From Bacteroidota bacterium (GTDB taxonomy: Bacteria; Bacteroidota; Bacteroidia; Bacteroidales; Prolixibacteraceae): DNA of 29,927 nucleotides. The notes under the pieces are model-generated. The model saw only the letters and a list, made by a program, of their open reading frames with translations. It was not told the origin of the DNA and ran no database searches. The stretch's first letter is position 1. The number at the start of each line of letters is the position of its first letter. Both the position numbers and the translations under genes were made by a program. Below, piece after piece: positions 16,260 to 24,773 of the stretch. The stretch covers positions 1 to 29,927 of the forward strand of contig JAUZOB010000003.1 of NCBI GenBank assembly GCA_030706665.1, given 5' to 3'.

Positions 16260-17276
16260 TTATTTTACTTCCCAGGTATCTCCGCTGTTCAGCAGATCAT
16301 CCATGCATTTAATCGGACTACTTGCTTTCACTTCTTCAATCTGTTCAACTAAAACCTGATCATAGACCGGTGCTTTAACAGAACGGATTACCCCAAAAGC
16401 AACAGGTAGTTCCGGTAAGCCCATTGAGCAAAGCAGCATCTGAAGCCATCCGGTAGGTTCTTCGGCATCGTGTACCAGAATATCGTCGAGTGTATAACCA
16501 TCTTGCCCGATTGTTACTGCTTTCAAACGACCTTTTTCGAAAACAATACCCTTTTCGTTGTTCGCTCCGAAAATCATCTTTTCTCCATGTTTTAGGAAAA
16601 GCTGGCGGTCGGCGCGGAACTCCGGATCAGTAATGGCATTGTGAACTCCATCGTTGAAAATAACACAGTTTTGCAAAACCTCGCATACGGAAGTCCCTTC
16701 ATGGCGTGCAGCTTCTTCGAAGACCTCCTGAGTGAATTTTACATTGCTGTCGATAGATCGGGCGAAAAAGTTGCCACCGGCACCGATAACCAGTTTGCCG
16801 GGGTTAAACGGATCTTCGATTGTCCCGAACGGAGAACTCTTGGTAATGGCACCACGATCGGTAGTCGGTGAATATTGTCCTTTGGTCAATCCGTAGATCT
16901 TGTTGTTAAACAGAACAAGATTGATATCAATGTTTCTGCGAACGAGGTGTATGAAGTGGTTTCCTCCGATAGCCAGGGCATCTCCGTCACCGGTAATTTG
17001 CCAAATGCAAAGATTCGGATTTGCGCATTTTACACCTGAAGCGACAGCAGAAGCACGGCCGTGAATTGTATGAAAGCCAAAAGTGCTCATGTAATAAGGA
17101 AAGCGGGAAGAACAACCGATTCCGGAAATAACAGCAAAATCTTCGTGCTTCCTTCCCAGGTTGGCCATCGCCCTCTGGATTGAGTTCATAATAGCATGGT
17201 CACCGCAACCGGGGCACCAGCGTACCTCATTTTCGCTTTTAAAATCTTTCTGAGTATATGTAATCTGGTCATCCAT
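16260..17276 (-). CDS. korB: 2-oxoacid:ferredoxin oxidoreductase, beta subunit
   Basis: 338 residues. It holds the thiamine-diphosphate and iron-sulfur site: RWCPGCGDHAIMNSIQ near residue 19, SGIGCSSRFPYYM with another cysteine, and the TPP/Mg motif GDGDALAIGGNHFIHLVRRN near 113. With the alpha subunit it oxidatively decarboxylates a 2-oxoacid, probably 2-oxoglutarate in this two-subunit type, to the acyl-CoA while reducing ferredoxin in the cytoplasm. It starts 3 nt after the korA stop, so the pair is one operon. No separate delta (ferredoxin-like) subunit gene is adjacent. Substrate is inferred from family; pyruvate or a branched oxoacid is possible. Confidence 0.92.
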   Translation of the reverse strand: MDDQITYTQKDFKSENEVRWCPGCGDHAIMNSIQRAMANLGRKHEDFAVISGIGCSSRFPYYMSTFGFHTIHGRASAVASGVKCANPNLCIWQITGDGDALAIGGNHFIHLVRRNIDINLVLFNNKIYGLTKGQYSPTTDRGAITKSSPFGTIEDPFNPGKLVIGAGGNFFARSIDSNVKFTQEVFEEAARHEGTSVCEVLQNCVIFNDGVHNAITDPEFRADRQLFLKHGEKMIFGANNEKGIVFEKGRLKAVTIGQDGYTLDDILVHDAEEPTGWLQMLLCSMGLPELPVAFGVIRSVKAPVYDQVLVEQIEEVKASSPIKCMDDLLNSGDTWEVK

Positions 17277-17279
17277 GAA

Positions 17280-19121
17280 TTATTCCTCCAAATGTTTTTT
17301 GAAATTGTCAACCAATTCGTGAACGGTAAATGGCTGCCCCATTACTTTATTGTACTGATAGTACTCAAATCCGGGTTCTTTATCGCGCAGATAACCGGCA
17401 AATTGTCCCATGTTAAGCTCGCATACGACAATCTTGCGGAATTTTGCAAATACTTCACGGGTATTCGCCGGAAGAGGATTAATAAAGTTGAATTGAGCCA
17501 GCGAAATGCTTTTGCCTTCATTTCTCAACTGACGGACTGCAGTTGCAAGGTGTCCAAAAGTACCGCCCCATCCAACGACTAAAAGTTCGCCTTCCTGTTC
17601 GCCCAATACTTCAAGATCCGGAACATAGTCAACAACCTGAGCAACTTTAGCAGCTCTGGCATCAGTCATATCCTGATGATTGTTAAAATCGGAATTAACA
17701 CTGCCGGTGATTCCTTTTTCCAGTCCTCCGATACGGTGTTGGAATCCTTCCATTCCAGGGAAAGCCCATTCACGTGCAAAAGTTTGCGGATCGCGTGCGT
17801 AAGCTTTATAGGTGGCAGCATCTTTCGCAATATTCGGAGTAATTGCAGGCATATCTGACATTGACGGAATTTTCCATGGTTCACTTCCGTTCGCAAGGAA
17901 TCCGTCTGTAAGTAATACAACCGGAGTCATTCTTTCAAGAGCTATTTTAGCAGCCATGAAAGCATAATAGAAACAGTCGGATGGAGTCGTTGCTGCGATA
18001 ACAACGCAAGGACTTTCTCCATTACGTCCATAAAGAGCCTGAAGCAAATCGGACTGTTCTGTTTTGGTCGGTATCCCAGTCGAAGGGCCTGCACGTTGAA
18101 CATTCACAACAACAATCGGAAGTTCGGCCATGACAGCTAATCCAAGTCCTTCTGATTTAAGTGCGAAGCCCGGGCCCGAGGTAGAAGTAACGGCCAGATC
18201 ACCAGCGAAAGCAGCTCCTAAAGAAGTACAGATCCCTGCAATTTCATCTTCCGCCTGGAATGTTTTAACTCCTAAATCTTTTCGATTTGCCAGAGTTTGA
18301 AGAACATCAGTGGCAGGAGTGATAGGATAGGATCCCAGGAATAACTCACGGCCTGATTTTTCTGATGCAGCTAAAAGTCCCCATGCTGTAGCAACATTCC
18401 CGCTAATGTTTCTGTAAATACCTGGTTCGATTTCAGCAGGGTTAACCAGATAACGGGGAGTAAGTTCCTGAATATTTTCACCGTAGTTATAACCCGATTT
18501 TAAAACCCGAAGGTTTGCTTCGACAATAATCGGTTTCTTACGGAATTTTGTACGGATATAGCTTTCAATATGGTCAAGTTTCAGATCAAAGATCCAGCAG
18601 ATCAATCCCAACGCGAACATATTCTTACAACGCAGAACGCTCTTGTTGTCAAGATCAAGGTCTTTGAGCGTTTCCTTTGTTAAACTGGTCACCCCCACCG
18701 GAATAATGTTAAAGTCTTCCAGTTTATCTTCTGCGATTGGGTCCAGTGTTTTGTAACCTGCCTTTACAAGGTTTTTTTCATTAAAGCTGTCGCGGTCAAA
18801 AATAATTGTTCCGCCATGTTTAGTGAACTTGATGTTTGCTTTAATTGCAGCAGGATTCATTGCGACCAGCACATCTGCATAGTCCCCGGGAGTGCTGATT
18901 TTAGTGTTCCCAAAATTTACCTGGAATCCGGATACACCGGCAACAGTTCCTTGTGGAGCACGAATTTCCGAAGGAAAGTCGGGAAATGTCGAAATATCAT
19001 TTCCTCCCAAGGCCAGGGTGTCAGAGAAGAGAGTCCCGGTAAGCTGCATGCCGTCGCCGGAGTCGCCCGAAAAACGTACAAAGACTTCCTCTTTTTCAAC
19101 TACATTTGCTTCTTTTGCCAT
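17280..19121 (-). CDS. korA: 2-oxoacid:ferredoxin oxidoreductase, fused gamma-alpha subunit
   Basis: 613 residues, the usual size of the gamma-alpha fusion. Residues about 12-200 are the gamma domain (VRFSGDSGDGMQLTGTLF; FPSEIRAPQGTVAGVSGFQVNFG). From about 235 the alpha domain begins: GNVATAWGLLAASEKSGREL, SYPITPATDVL, the pyrimidine-binding region TSTSGPGFALKSEGLGLAVM, and VVNVQRAGPSTGIPTKTEQSD. The C-terminal part (GELLVVGWGGTFGHL) is the transketolase-C-like domain. Upstream lies a 386-bp region with a -7-like TATTTTTG and several repeats. It pairs with korB in anaerobic central metabolism, such as a reductive or oxidative TCA branch. Confidence 0.92.
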   Translation of the reverse strand: MAKEANVVEKEEVFVRFSGDSGDGMQLTGTLFSDTLALGGNDISTFPDFPSEIRAPQGTVAGVSGFQVNFGNTKISTPGDYADVLVAMNPAAIKANIKFTKHGGTIIFDRDSFNEKNLVKAGYKTLDPIAEDKLEDFNIIPVGVTSLTKETLKDLDLDNKSVLRCKNMFALGLICWIFDLKLDHIESYIRTKFRKKPIIVEANLRVLKSGYNYGENIQELTPRYLVNPAEIEPGIYRNISGNVATAWGLLAASEKSGRELFLGSYPITPATDVLQTLANRKDLGVKTFQAEDEIAGICTSLGAAFAGDLAVTSTSGPGFALKSEGLGLAVMAELPIVVVNVQRAGPSTGIPTKTEQSDLLQALYGRNGESPCVVIAATTPSDCFYYAFMAAKIALERMTPVVLLTDGFLANGSEPWKIPSMSDMPAITPNIAKDAATYKAYARDPQTFAREWAFPGMEGFQHRIGGLEKGITGSVNSDFNNHQDMTDARAAKVAQVVDYVPDLEVLGEQEGELLVVGWGGTFGHLATAVRQLRNEGKSISLAQFNFINPLPANTREVFAKFRKIVVCELNMGQFAGYLRDKEPGFEYYQYNKVMGQPFTVHELVDNFKKHLEE

Positions 19122-19175
19122 AATTTTAATAATCTGTTCTGAATGTTGCTAAAATATAATCATAAGGCATTGACG

Positions 19176-19183
19176 CAAAAATA
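19176..19183 (-). promoter_or_regulatory. Candidate -7 element for korAB
   Basis: TATTTTTG on the minus strand fits TAnnTTTG, 54 bp before the korA ATG. The -33 element is poor. Confidence 0.35.
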
Positions 19184-19454
19184 AGAATTTGATTAGATTC
19201 ATTAACATTGAAAGCCGTTTATCCTTCATTTGTTAAGGATGATTTTTTAATTGATGATAAAATGATACTTTTTTGATGAAATGTTCGAGAAAATGACACT
19301 TATTTCATCTGGAATAATAAAGATTGATTGTTGTTTAATGTTTTGGGCAACAATTAGAAATTCGGGTGTCGGTTGATTTACATTTCTGGAAAACCTTAAG
19401 AGAAAAAATCAGAACAATCCTGCTGTAATTTTACACTTAAAGTTTACATTAAAG

Positions 19455-19485
19455 TTTCGAACAGTCTTCTTTAGTGGTATATTTG
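19455..19485 (+). promoter_or_regulatory. Bacteroidetes-type promoter for the gamma-carbonic anhydrase gene
   Basis: TTTC (19455-19458), a 19-bp spacer, then TATATTTG (19478-19485), fitting the TTTG-N19-TAnnTTTG arrangement with one mismatch. Transcription would start about 15 bp before the ATG at 19508. Confidence 0.55.
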
Positions 19486-19507
19486 CTTTATAAATTAAGA
19501 TTTAGAT

Positions 19508-20023
19508 ATGGCTATAATTGTACCTTTAAACGGAAAGACACCCATTTTTGGCGATAACTGTTTCTTAGCTGAAAATGCGACTGTTATTGGTGATGTTGTA
19601 ATGGGAAAAGACTGCAGCGTTTGGTTTAGTGCTGTAGTGAGAGGAGATGTTCATTATATCAAAATTGGCAATAATGTCAACATTCAGGATGGAGCGATTA
19701 TTCATGCAACCTATAAAAAATCACCTACGAATATCGGGAATAATGTATCAATTGCACATGGGGCAATTGTGCATGGCTGTACAATCAATGACAATGTATT
19801 GATTGGAATGAATGCCGTGGTTCTTGATGATGCAGTTATCGAAAGTAACTCTATTGTGGCCGCAGGAGCAGTAGTAACCAAAGGGACCAAAGTTGAATCC
19901 GGGAGTATTTATGCCGGTTCTCCTGCCAAAAAGATTAAAGATGTAAGTCCGGAACTTCTCGAAGGCGAAATCAACCGAATTGCCAACAGCTATGCAATGT
20001 ATGCAAGCTGGTATAAAAAATAA
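19508..20023 (+). CDS. Gamma-carbonic-anhydrase-family hexapeptide-repeat protein
   Basis: 171 residues, almost entirely left-handed beta-helix repeats ([IV]-G-x-x-[VA]-x type), e.g. ATVIGDVVMGKDCSVWF and VRGDVHYIKIGNNVNIQDG. Metal-ligand histidines H66 (IIHATYK), H84 and H89 (SIAHGAIVHGC) match the three zinc/iron ligands of gamma-class enzymes, with the last two five residues apart as in archaeal Cam. It is probably a trimer related to YrdA/PaaY. Carbonic anhydrase activity is plausible but unproven for this short subgroup, which lacks the acidic loop of Cam. It is divergent from korAB, which would link it to CO2 metabolism only by position. Confidence 0.88.
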   Translation: MAIIVPLNGKTPIFGDNCFLAENATVIGDVVMGKDCSVWFSAVVRGDVHYIKIGNNVNIQDGAIIHATYKKSPTNIGNNVSIAHGAIVHGCTINDNVLIGMNAVVLDDAVIESNSIVAAGAVVTKGTKVESGSIYAGSPAKKIKDVSPELLEGEINRIANSYAMYASWYKK

Positions 20024-20038
20024 TTCCAACTGATAATC

Positions 20039-20065
20039 GTATGCTTCCTTTCGGGGAAGCAATAC
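20039..20065 (+). terminator. Terminator after the gamma-carbonic anhydrase gene
   Basis: GTATGCTTCC pairs with GGAAGC-A-ATAC (one bulged A) around a 6-nt loop, 15 bp past the stop, followed by TTTAT. Confidence 0.6.
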
Positions 20066-20074
20066 TTTATAACG

Positions 20075-20130
20075 AAAAGAGGAATCATCCTTTTCTCTGA
20101 TATTTAGAGAGACCGGATAATTCCTCTTTT
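20075..20130 (-). terminator. Large hairpin terminator after fabD
   Basis: A 16-bp outer stem (20075-20090 with 20115-20130) encloses an inner 5-bp stem TCTCT/AGAGA. The only imperfect outer pair is U-G in minus-strand RNA and C-A in plus-strand RNA, pointing to the fabD transcript, whose stop is 59 bp away. Confidence 0.7.
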
Positions 20131-20188
20131 ATATTTTGGCGAATGACTTTAATGATCAAACAGCCTGGTCGAATCAATCGAATGACGA

Positions 20189-21082
20189 TTAACCCTGATA
20201 GCTGTTAATGCCTGATGTTTCAGCCGCGCGGTTAACTTTCTTGATCAACCCCTGCAGTACGCTTCCTGGTCCAACTTCAGTAAATGAAGTAACATTGTCA
20301 GCAAACATATTCTTAACAGTCTGTGTCCAACGAACCGGAGCAGTAAGCTGTGCAACCAGGTTCTTCTTGATGGTTTCAGGATCTGTTTGAGGAAGAGCAT
20401 TCACATTCTGGTAAATCGGACAAACCGGTTTGCTGAAGTTCGTTGATTCGATCGCTTCTGCAAGCTCTGTACGAGCAGGTTCCATCAATGGAGAATGGAA
20501 GGCGCCGCCTACATTCAATTTAAGAGCTCTCTTTGCACCTTTGGCACTCAACTGCTCACATGCTTTGTCAATACCCGGAACCGATCCGGAGATTACAACC
20601 TGGCCGGGGCAATTATAGTTTGCAGGAACAACTACTTCGTCATTGATTGAAGCACAAACTTCTTCTACAACGCTGTCTTCCAAACCAAGGATAGCAGCCA
20701 TGGTCGAAGGTTGCATTTCACAAGCTTTCTGCATAGCCATTGCACGTTTGGAAACCAATACCAGTCCGTCTTCGAATGAAAGAGCACCGGCAGCAACAAG
20801 GGCTGAGAATTCTCCTAAAGAGTGTCCTGCAACCATTTCAGGTTTAAACTGATCGCCAAGAGTCTTTGCAAGAATTACAGAATGAAGGAAAATAGCCGGT
20901 TGAGTAACCTTTGTTTGCTTCAAGTCTTCGTCGGTACCACTGAACATCAGGTCAGTGATGCGGAAGCCAAGAATATCATTTGCTTTCTCGAAAAGTTCTT
21001 TTGCAAGAGGTGAATTTTCGTACAGGTCTTTTCCCATGCCCACGAACTGAGCACCTTGTCCTGGAAAAACGTATGCTTTCAT
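20189..21082 (-). CDS. fabD: Malonyl-CoA:acyl-carrier-protein transacylase FabD
   Basis: 297 residues, a normal length. It loads malonyl groups onto acyl carrier protein for fatty-acid synthesis. Motifs: FPGQGAQFVGMGKDL at the N-terminus (oxyanion loop), nucleophile S88 in GHSLGEFSAL, R113 in SKRAMAMQ (carboxylate binding), and H196 in VGGAFHSPLM. All catalytic residues are present. It is transcribed alone, not in a fab cluster, with a perfect TAnnTTTG element just upstream and a strong hairpin downstream. Confidence 0.96.
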   Translation of the reverse strand: MKAYVFPGQGAQFVGMGKDLYENSPLAKELFEKANDILGFRITDLMFSGTDEDLKQTKVTQPAIFLHSVILAKTLGDQFKPEMVAGHSLGEFSALVAAGALSFEDGLVLVSKRAMAMQKACEMQPSTMAAILGLEDSVVEEVCASINDEVVVPANYNCPGQVVISGSVPGIDKACEQLSAKGAKRALKLNVGGAFHSPLMEPARTELAEAIESTNFSKPVCPIYQNVNALPQTDPETIKKNLVAQLTAPVRWTQTVKNMFADNVTSFTEVGPGSVLQGLIKKVNRAAETSGINSYQG

Positions 21083-21110
21083 ACTTCAGAATTTTAGGAT
21101 TTTCGGGGGG

Positions 21111-21118
21111 CAAAGATA
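21111..21118 (-). promoter_or_regulatory. -7 element of the fabD promoter
   Basis: TATCTTTG on the minus strand is an exact TAnnTTTG match, 28 bp before the fabD ATG. No clear -33 TTTG is seen. Confidence 0.45.
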
Positions 21119-21465
21119 AACTTTTCAAATTACCTAACCTGAAGGAGAGAGGAATAATCGATCAATATTACCAATGTTAAGTAAAAAGAATCCTGTTTTT
21201 TCGAATACTCCTCATGATCGTTCAAATGAACTTCTCATCAGAATTTTATGCTAGATTGTACTATGGGACTGCTAGATAGATAACAACACTGTTATCTGTT
21301 CTCGTTTCTGCTAAGTTGAACTATTCTTATTTTACCCGATAACTAGAGTAAGATTAGCGTAAAGGCTGGTTAATGCAAAAGAAATAGTAGTGTTGATAGA
21401 TGAATGAGAGATACGTTAAAAATAATCTTTCCCGGATTATAAATAGAGTTGAATAAAATGTAAAA

Positions 21466-21497
21466 GGGCAGGCTGTCCCTAATAGAACTGCCTGCCC
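21466..21497 (-). terminator. Terminator of the ABC export operon
   Basis: GGGCAGGC (21466-21473) pairs with GCCTGCCC (21490-21497), with two more pairs (GT/AC) inside after a T-T mismatch. On the minus strand TTTT follows. It lies 19 bp past the permease stop. Confidence 0.75.
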
Positions 21498-21516
21498 AAA
21501 AGAAAGTATCTCTTAA

Positions 21517-23934
21517 CTATTCGTATTTTAATGATTCGGATGGATTGGTCCTCACAATCTTGAGCGTTTGAACCGTGATTGTCAATGCTGATATGACAAA
21601 TATGATGAGAGCAGGAATGACAAAGAACCACCAGCTGATTTTAATCCGGAATGCATAATTGTTTAGCCATTCGTTCATGATCAGCCATGAAACCGGAATT
21701 CCAATCAACACAGCTACTCCAATCAGTTTCATAAACTCTGTTGCCAAAAGATTAATCAGCGAAGGACTGGAAGCTCCTAAAACTTTACGTATTCCCATTT
21801 CCTTAGTGCGGGTTAACCCTGTAAACATAGCTAGTGCCCATAGTCCCAGACAGGCAATAAATATGGCAAGAATGGAAAACAGGGAAAAGATTGCGCCAAA
21901 TCTTTCATCTTGTTGGTATTGTTTGTTGAAAAATTGATCCAGAAAGAAATAATCATAGCTGGATTCGGGGAAGAAACGTTGCCATTGCGATTTAACTTTC
22001 TCAACCAGTTCAGCCTGATTGCCCCCCTCGATTCCGATTGATATGTATTTTATACTCAACCAACCTATTTTATTATACATTAGGAATATGATCGGGGTAT
22101 ATTCTTTATTGAGTGATTGCTGATGGTAGTTCTTAACCACTCCCCCTATTTGCATAGGAGTATCAAGCGATTCGAGTGATACAAGCTGACCTACTGCCTC
22201 TTCATTACTTTTAAATCCTAATAATTTGACTGCCTCTTCATTGATAACAAGTGTGTTGGTGTTGTTTTCAATATTTGCAGAAAAGCCTCTGCCTGCTACA
22301 AGCTTTAAATCATATGCATCAAGATAATCGGGGTCACATGGAAGCATTTCATAGAGACGATTCTGTGCAGTAGGGTCATTTGTCCGACGATTGGATGCAA
22401 AGTTGGCTACTTCGGCACCGGGCACGGCACCTGAGATCGTAACATTCTTGACTCCCGGAATATTTTTGATCTCTCTTTTCAATGCTAATACCTTATTCGT
22501 TAGATTCTCTGTGTAGGCAGGGTATTTAATGACTAATGTTTGCTTTGTTTTTATACCATTATCCTGGGTTTGCATGAATCTCAACTGTGAATGAACAATC
22601 AGTGTTCCGCAAATTAAAAGGAATGAAGCTAAAAATTGGATGACAACTAACCCTGTGCGAATTATACCAGCATTTTGCGATCGAATGTATTTACCTTTCA
22701 AAGTTTCTGAAGGACGAATGGATGAGAGGATAAATGCAGGGTAGAATCCTGATAATAAAATACCGCTGATAAGGATTATTAAAAGGGCAATCCAGAAATA
22801 ACCGTTTGCCCATAACGAGAAATCAAGATACATTCCGGTAAATCTGTTAAATAGCGGTAAGATAAGTTGCAGTATTATTAGAGCCAGGATCAGGGCCGGA
22901 AGATTAACTAACAGCGATTCAAAAAGGAATTGAATGGTAAGTTGATGTTTGCCTGCTCCGGATACTTTTCGAATTCCAATCTCTTTCGCTCTTTCGAGTG
23001 ACCGGGCAGTAGTCAGGTTGATATAATTAATCCAGGCGATACAGAGAATAGCAATGGCAATCAGTATTAACGCTATAACAGCCTTGCGGTTTCCTTTTAC
23101 TTCACGCTCATAGGATTTCTGTGGTGTCAGGTGGATTTTTGTAAGCGGCTGAAGTTTAATTGCCCATGTTTTATTTTTCAATGGAGGTTCTGTTTTGTAC
23201 TTTTCAGCAAGGGCAGGGAAGGCTGCTTCAATAGATTCAGGTTTTACATTCGGAGATAGGAGCACATATGAATACACTTCATGTATATACCAGTACTCTT
23301 TTTTCCAATTTGGAAGCGTTTCCCATGAAATTAAAAAATCGTAGTGCGTATGTGCATTTGCCGGTATATTTTCCATGATGCCGGTCACTTCGCATTGAAT
23401 CTTTTCGCCTGTTGTACTGAAAGATAAAGACTTCCCGATAGGGTTCTTCCCATTGAAGTATTTTTGAGCCATCAGCTTGGAGATAACTACAGTTTTGGGG
23501 CGAGAAAGAGCTGTCTGACGGTCCCCTTCAATCAGTTTATAGTCAAAGAGTCTGAAAAATCCGGGATCTGTATAGCATATGCGATCTTCACGAAAGCAAT
23601 GTTGTTCCCGGGAAACGATTTGTTCATTCTGTTGAATATCTACTCTTGTAAAATCTTCTATACCGCTGATCTCTCGTTTCATTGCTGAAGCATACCCAAA
23701 AGAACTCGTGGGCCAGTCATCGGTCATTTCTTTTCCTTCGTAGAAACGGCTTTCAACACGATAAATCCTGTCTTTTTTATGATGCATCTGGTCATAGCTG
23801 AATTCGAAGCTTACATAGTTGAGAACGAGCAAGGCTGCTGTCATCCCGATCGAGAGACCCAGAATATTGATCAGTGTAAAGGTCTTGTTCTTCAACAGGG
23901 ACCGAAGTCCGGTCAGTAGATAATTTCTTAGCAT
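21517..23934 (-). CDS. FtsX/MacB-type ABC transporter permease
   Basis: 805 residues. The N-terminus (MLRNYLLTGLRSLLKNKTFT, then a membrane helix NILGLSIGMTAALLVLNYV) leads into a periplasmic MacB-like domain (about 45-270), three membrane segments (about 285-410, with ARSLERAKEIGIRKVSGA), a second periplasmic domain (about 440-665) and a final FtsX membrane block (about 685-795, with GLTRTKEMGIRKVLGAS). This duplicated layout is typical of Bacteroidetes. Family members move or pull substrates (lipoproteins, peptides, antimicrobials) from the periplasmic side by mechanotransmission; the substrate here is unknown. It is the last gene of the fusion protein-ATPase-permease operon. No outer-membrane TolC-like gene is adjacent. 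Confidence 0.9.
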   Translation of the reverse strand: MLRNYLLTGLRSLLKNKTFTLINILGLSIGMTAALLVLNYVSFEFSYDQMHHKKDRIYRVESRFYEGKEMTDDWPTSSFGYASAMKREISGIEDFTRVDIQQNEQIVSREQHCFREDRICYTDPGFFRLFDYKLIEGDRQTALSRPKTVVISKLMAQKYFNGKNPIGKSLSFSTTGEKIQCEVTGIMENIPANAHTHYDFLISWETLPNWKKEYWYIHEVYSYVLLSPNVKPESIEAAFPALAEKYKTEPPLKNKTWAIKLQPLTKIHLTPQKSYEREVKGNRKAVIALILIAIAILCIAWINYINLTTARSLERAKEIGIRKVSGAGKHQLTIQFLFESLLVNLPALILALIILQLILPLFNRFTGMYLDFSLWANGYFWIALLIILISGILLSGFYPAFILSSIRPSETLKGKYIRSQNAGIIRTGLVVIQFLASFLLICGTLIVHSQLRFMQTQDNGIKTKQTLVIKYPAYTENLTNKVLALKREIKNIPGVKNVTISGAVPGAEVANFASNRRTNDPTAQNRLYEMLPCDPDYLDAYDLKLVAGRGFSANIENNTNTLVINEEAVKLLGFKSNEEAVGQLVSLESLDTPMQIGGVVKNYHQQSLNKEYTPIIFLMYNKIGWLSIKYISIGIEGGNQAELVEKVKSQWQRFFPESSYDYFFLDQFFNKQYQQDERFGAIFSLFSILAIFIACLGLWALAMFTGLTRTKEMGIRKVLGASSPSLINLLATEFMKLIGVAVLIGIPVSWLIMNEWLNNYAFRIKISWWFFVIPALIIFVISALTITVQTLKIVRTNPSESLKYE

Positions 23935-24002
23935 ACGATTGTTTCTCTGATGTTGGCGTAGAATGATGTGTTTGATTTGTGGTTCGCGGAGAAATCTTTG
24001 AA

Positions 24003-24704
24003 CTAAAGAAAGACCGATTCGGAGATCTGCTTATTAATACTTTCTGATATGATTTGCCCGTCGAAAAGATTAATGATACGATGAGCATAAGCCGCATCCC
24101 GCTGGGAATGGGTAACCATGATAATGGTTGTGCCCTCTTTGTTGAGTTCCGAAAGAAGATTCATTACTTCCTGTCCGTTTTTCGAATCCAGATTACCCGT
24201 AGGCTCATCGGCAAGGATTAATTTTGGATTGGCAACAACTGCTCTTGAGATAGCAACGCGTTGTTGTTGTCCGCCTGAGAGTTGTTGAGGGAAATGCTTC
24301 GCACGGTGCCCGATTTTTACTCGTTCCAGAACCTCTGTAACTCTTTGCTTTCGTTCAGCTGCGCTCATTTTTAGATAGATCAAGGGGAGCTCAACATTTT
24401 CATAGACATTCAGTTCGTCAATGAGGTTGAAGCTTTGGAAAACGAATCCGATATTCCCTTTGCGAAGTTGAGTTCGTTGCCTCTCTTTGAGATGCCCCAC
24501 TTCTTCACCATCAAAAAAATAATTTCCATTCGAAGGATTGTCCAATAGCCCCAGAATATTGAGAAGAGTAGACTTACCACATCCCGAAGGTCCCATAATG
24601 GCAACGAATTCTCCTTTGCTGATCTGTAGGTTTACTTTGTCAAGGGCAGTGGTCTCGATCTCTTCGGTACGAAAGATCTTAGTTAATGCATCGGTCTTTA
24701 TCAT
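24003..24704 (-). CDS. ABC transporter ATP-binding protein (MacB/LolD type)
   Basis: 233 residues with a full set of ATPase motifs: Walker A GPSGCGKST (38-46), signature LSGGQQQRVAISRAV, Walker B LILADEPTGNLD and H-loop VTHSQ. The sequence MTKADALT-like start with GLLDNPSNGNYFFDGEEVGHL places it with LolD/MacB/FtsE ATPases that power FtsX-type permeases. The actual N-terminus is MIKTDALTKIFRTEEIETTALDKV. It lies 68 bp upstream of the permease and 69 bp downstream of the fusion protein, in one operon. Confidence 0.94.
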   Translation of the reverse strand: MIKTDALTKIFRTEEIETTALDKVNLQISKGEFVAIMGPSGCGKSTLLNILGLLDNPSNGNYFFDGEEVGHLKERQRTQLRKGNIGFVFQSFNLIDELNVYENVELPLIYLKMSAAERKQRVTEVLERVKIGHRAKHFPQQLSGGQQQRVAISRAVVANPKLILADEPTGNLDSKNGQEVMNLLSELNKEGTTIIMVTHSQRDAAYAHRIINLFDGQIISESINKQISESVFL

Positions 24705-24773
24705 GATTTTGTTTGTTTGGTATTTATAGGATTGTTCTTCCTGCCATTATGATGAAATATACGATTTCTATAC

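Larger units (their letters stand above)
19122..19507. other. 386-bp divergent regulatory region between korA and the gamma-carbonic anhydrase gene
   Basis: No plausible gene. It holds a -7-like element for korA (19176-19183, minus), a promoter for the plus-strand gene (19455-19485), a hairpin ATCCTT/AAGGAT (19221-19240), inverted repeat GATGAAAT/ATTTCATC (19275-19309), imperfect direct repeats AAAATGATACTTTTTT and AAAATGACACTTATTT 31 bp apart (19259-19274, 19290-19305), and inverted repeat ATTGTTG/CAACAAT (19327-19354). The density of repeats suggests regulator binding, which is inference. Confidence 0.5.
21083..21516. other. 434-bp intergenic region upstream of fabD
   Basis: No convincing gene on either strand. 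It holds the fabD -7 element next to the start codon, a perfect hairpin AGATAACA-ACAC-TGTTATCT at 21278-21297 with no T-tract on either side, and the terminator of the ABC permease gene at 21466-21497. The middle 150 bp show nothing recognised. Confidence 0.5.

Noticed and set aside
21466..21497. A possible repeat or mobile-element end, because of the GC-rich inverted arms.
   Set aside because: The position right after the permease stop and the T-tract on the minus strand fit an ordinary terminator; there is no transposase or target duplication.
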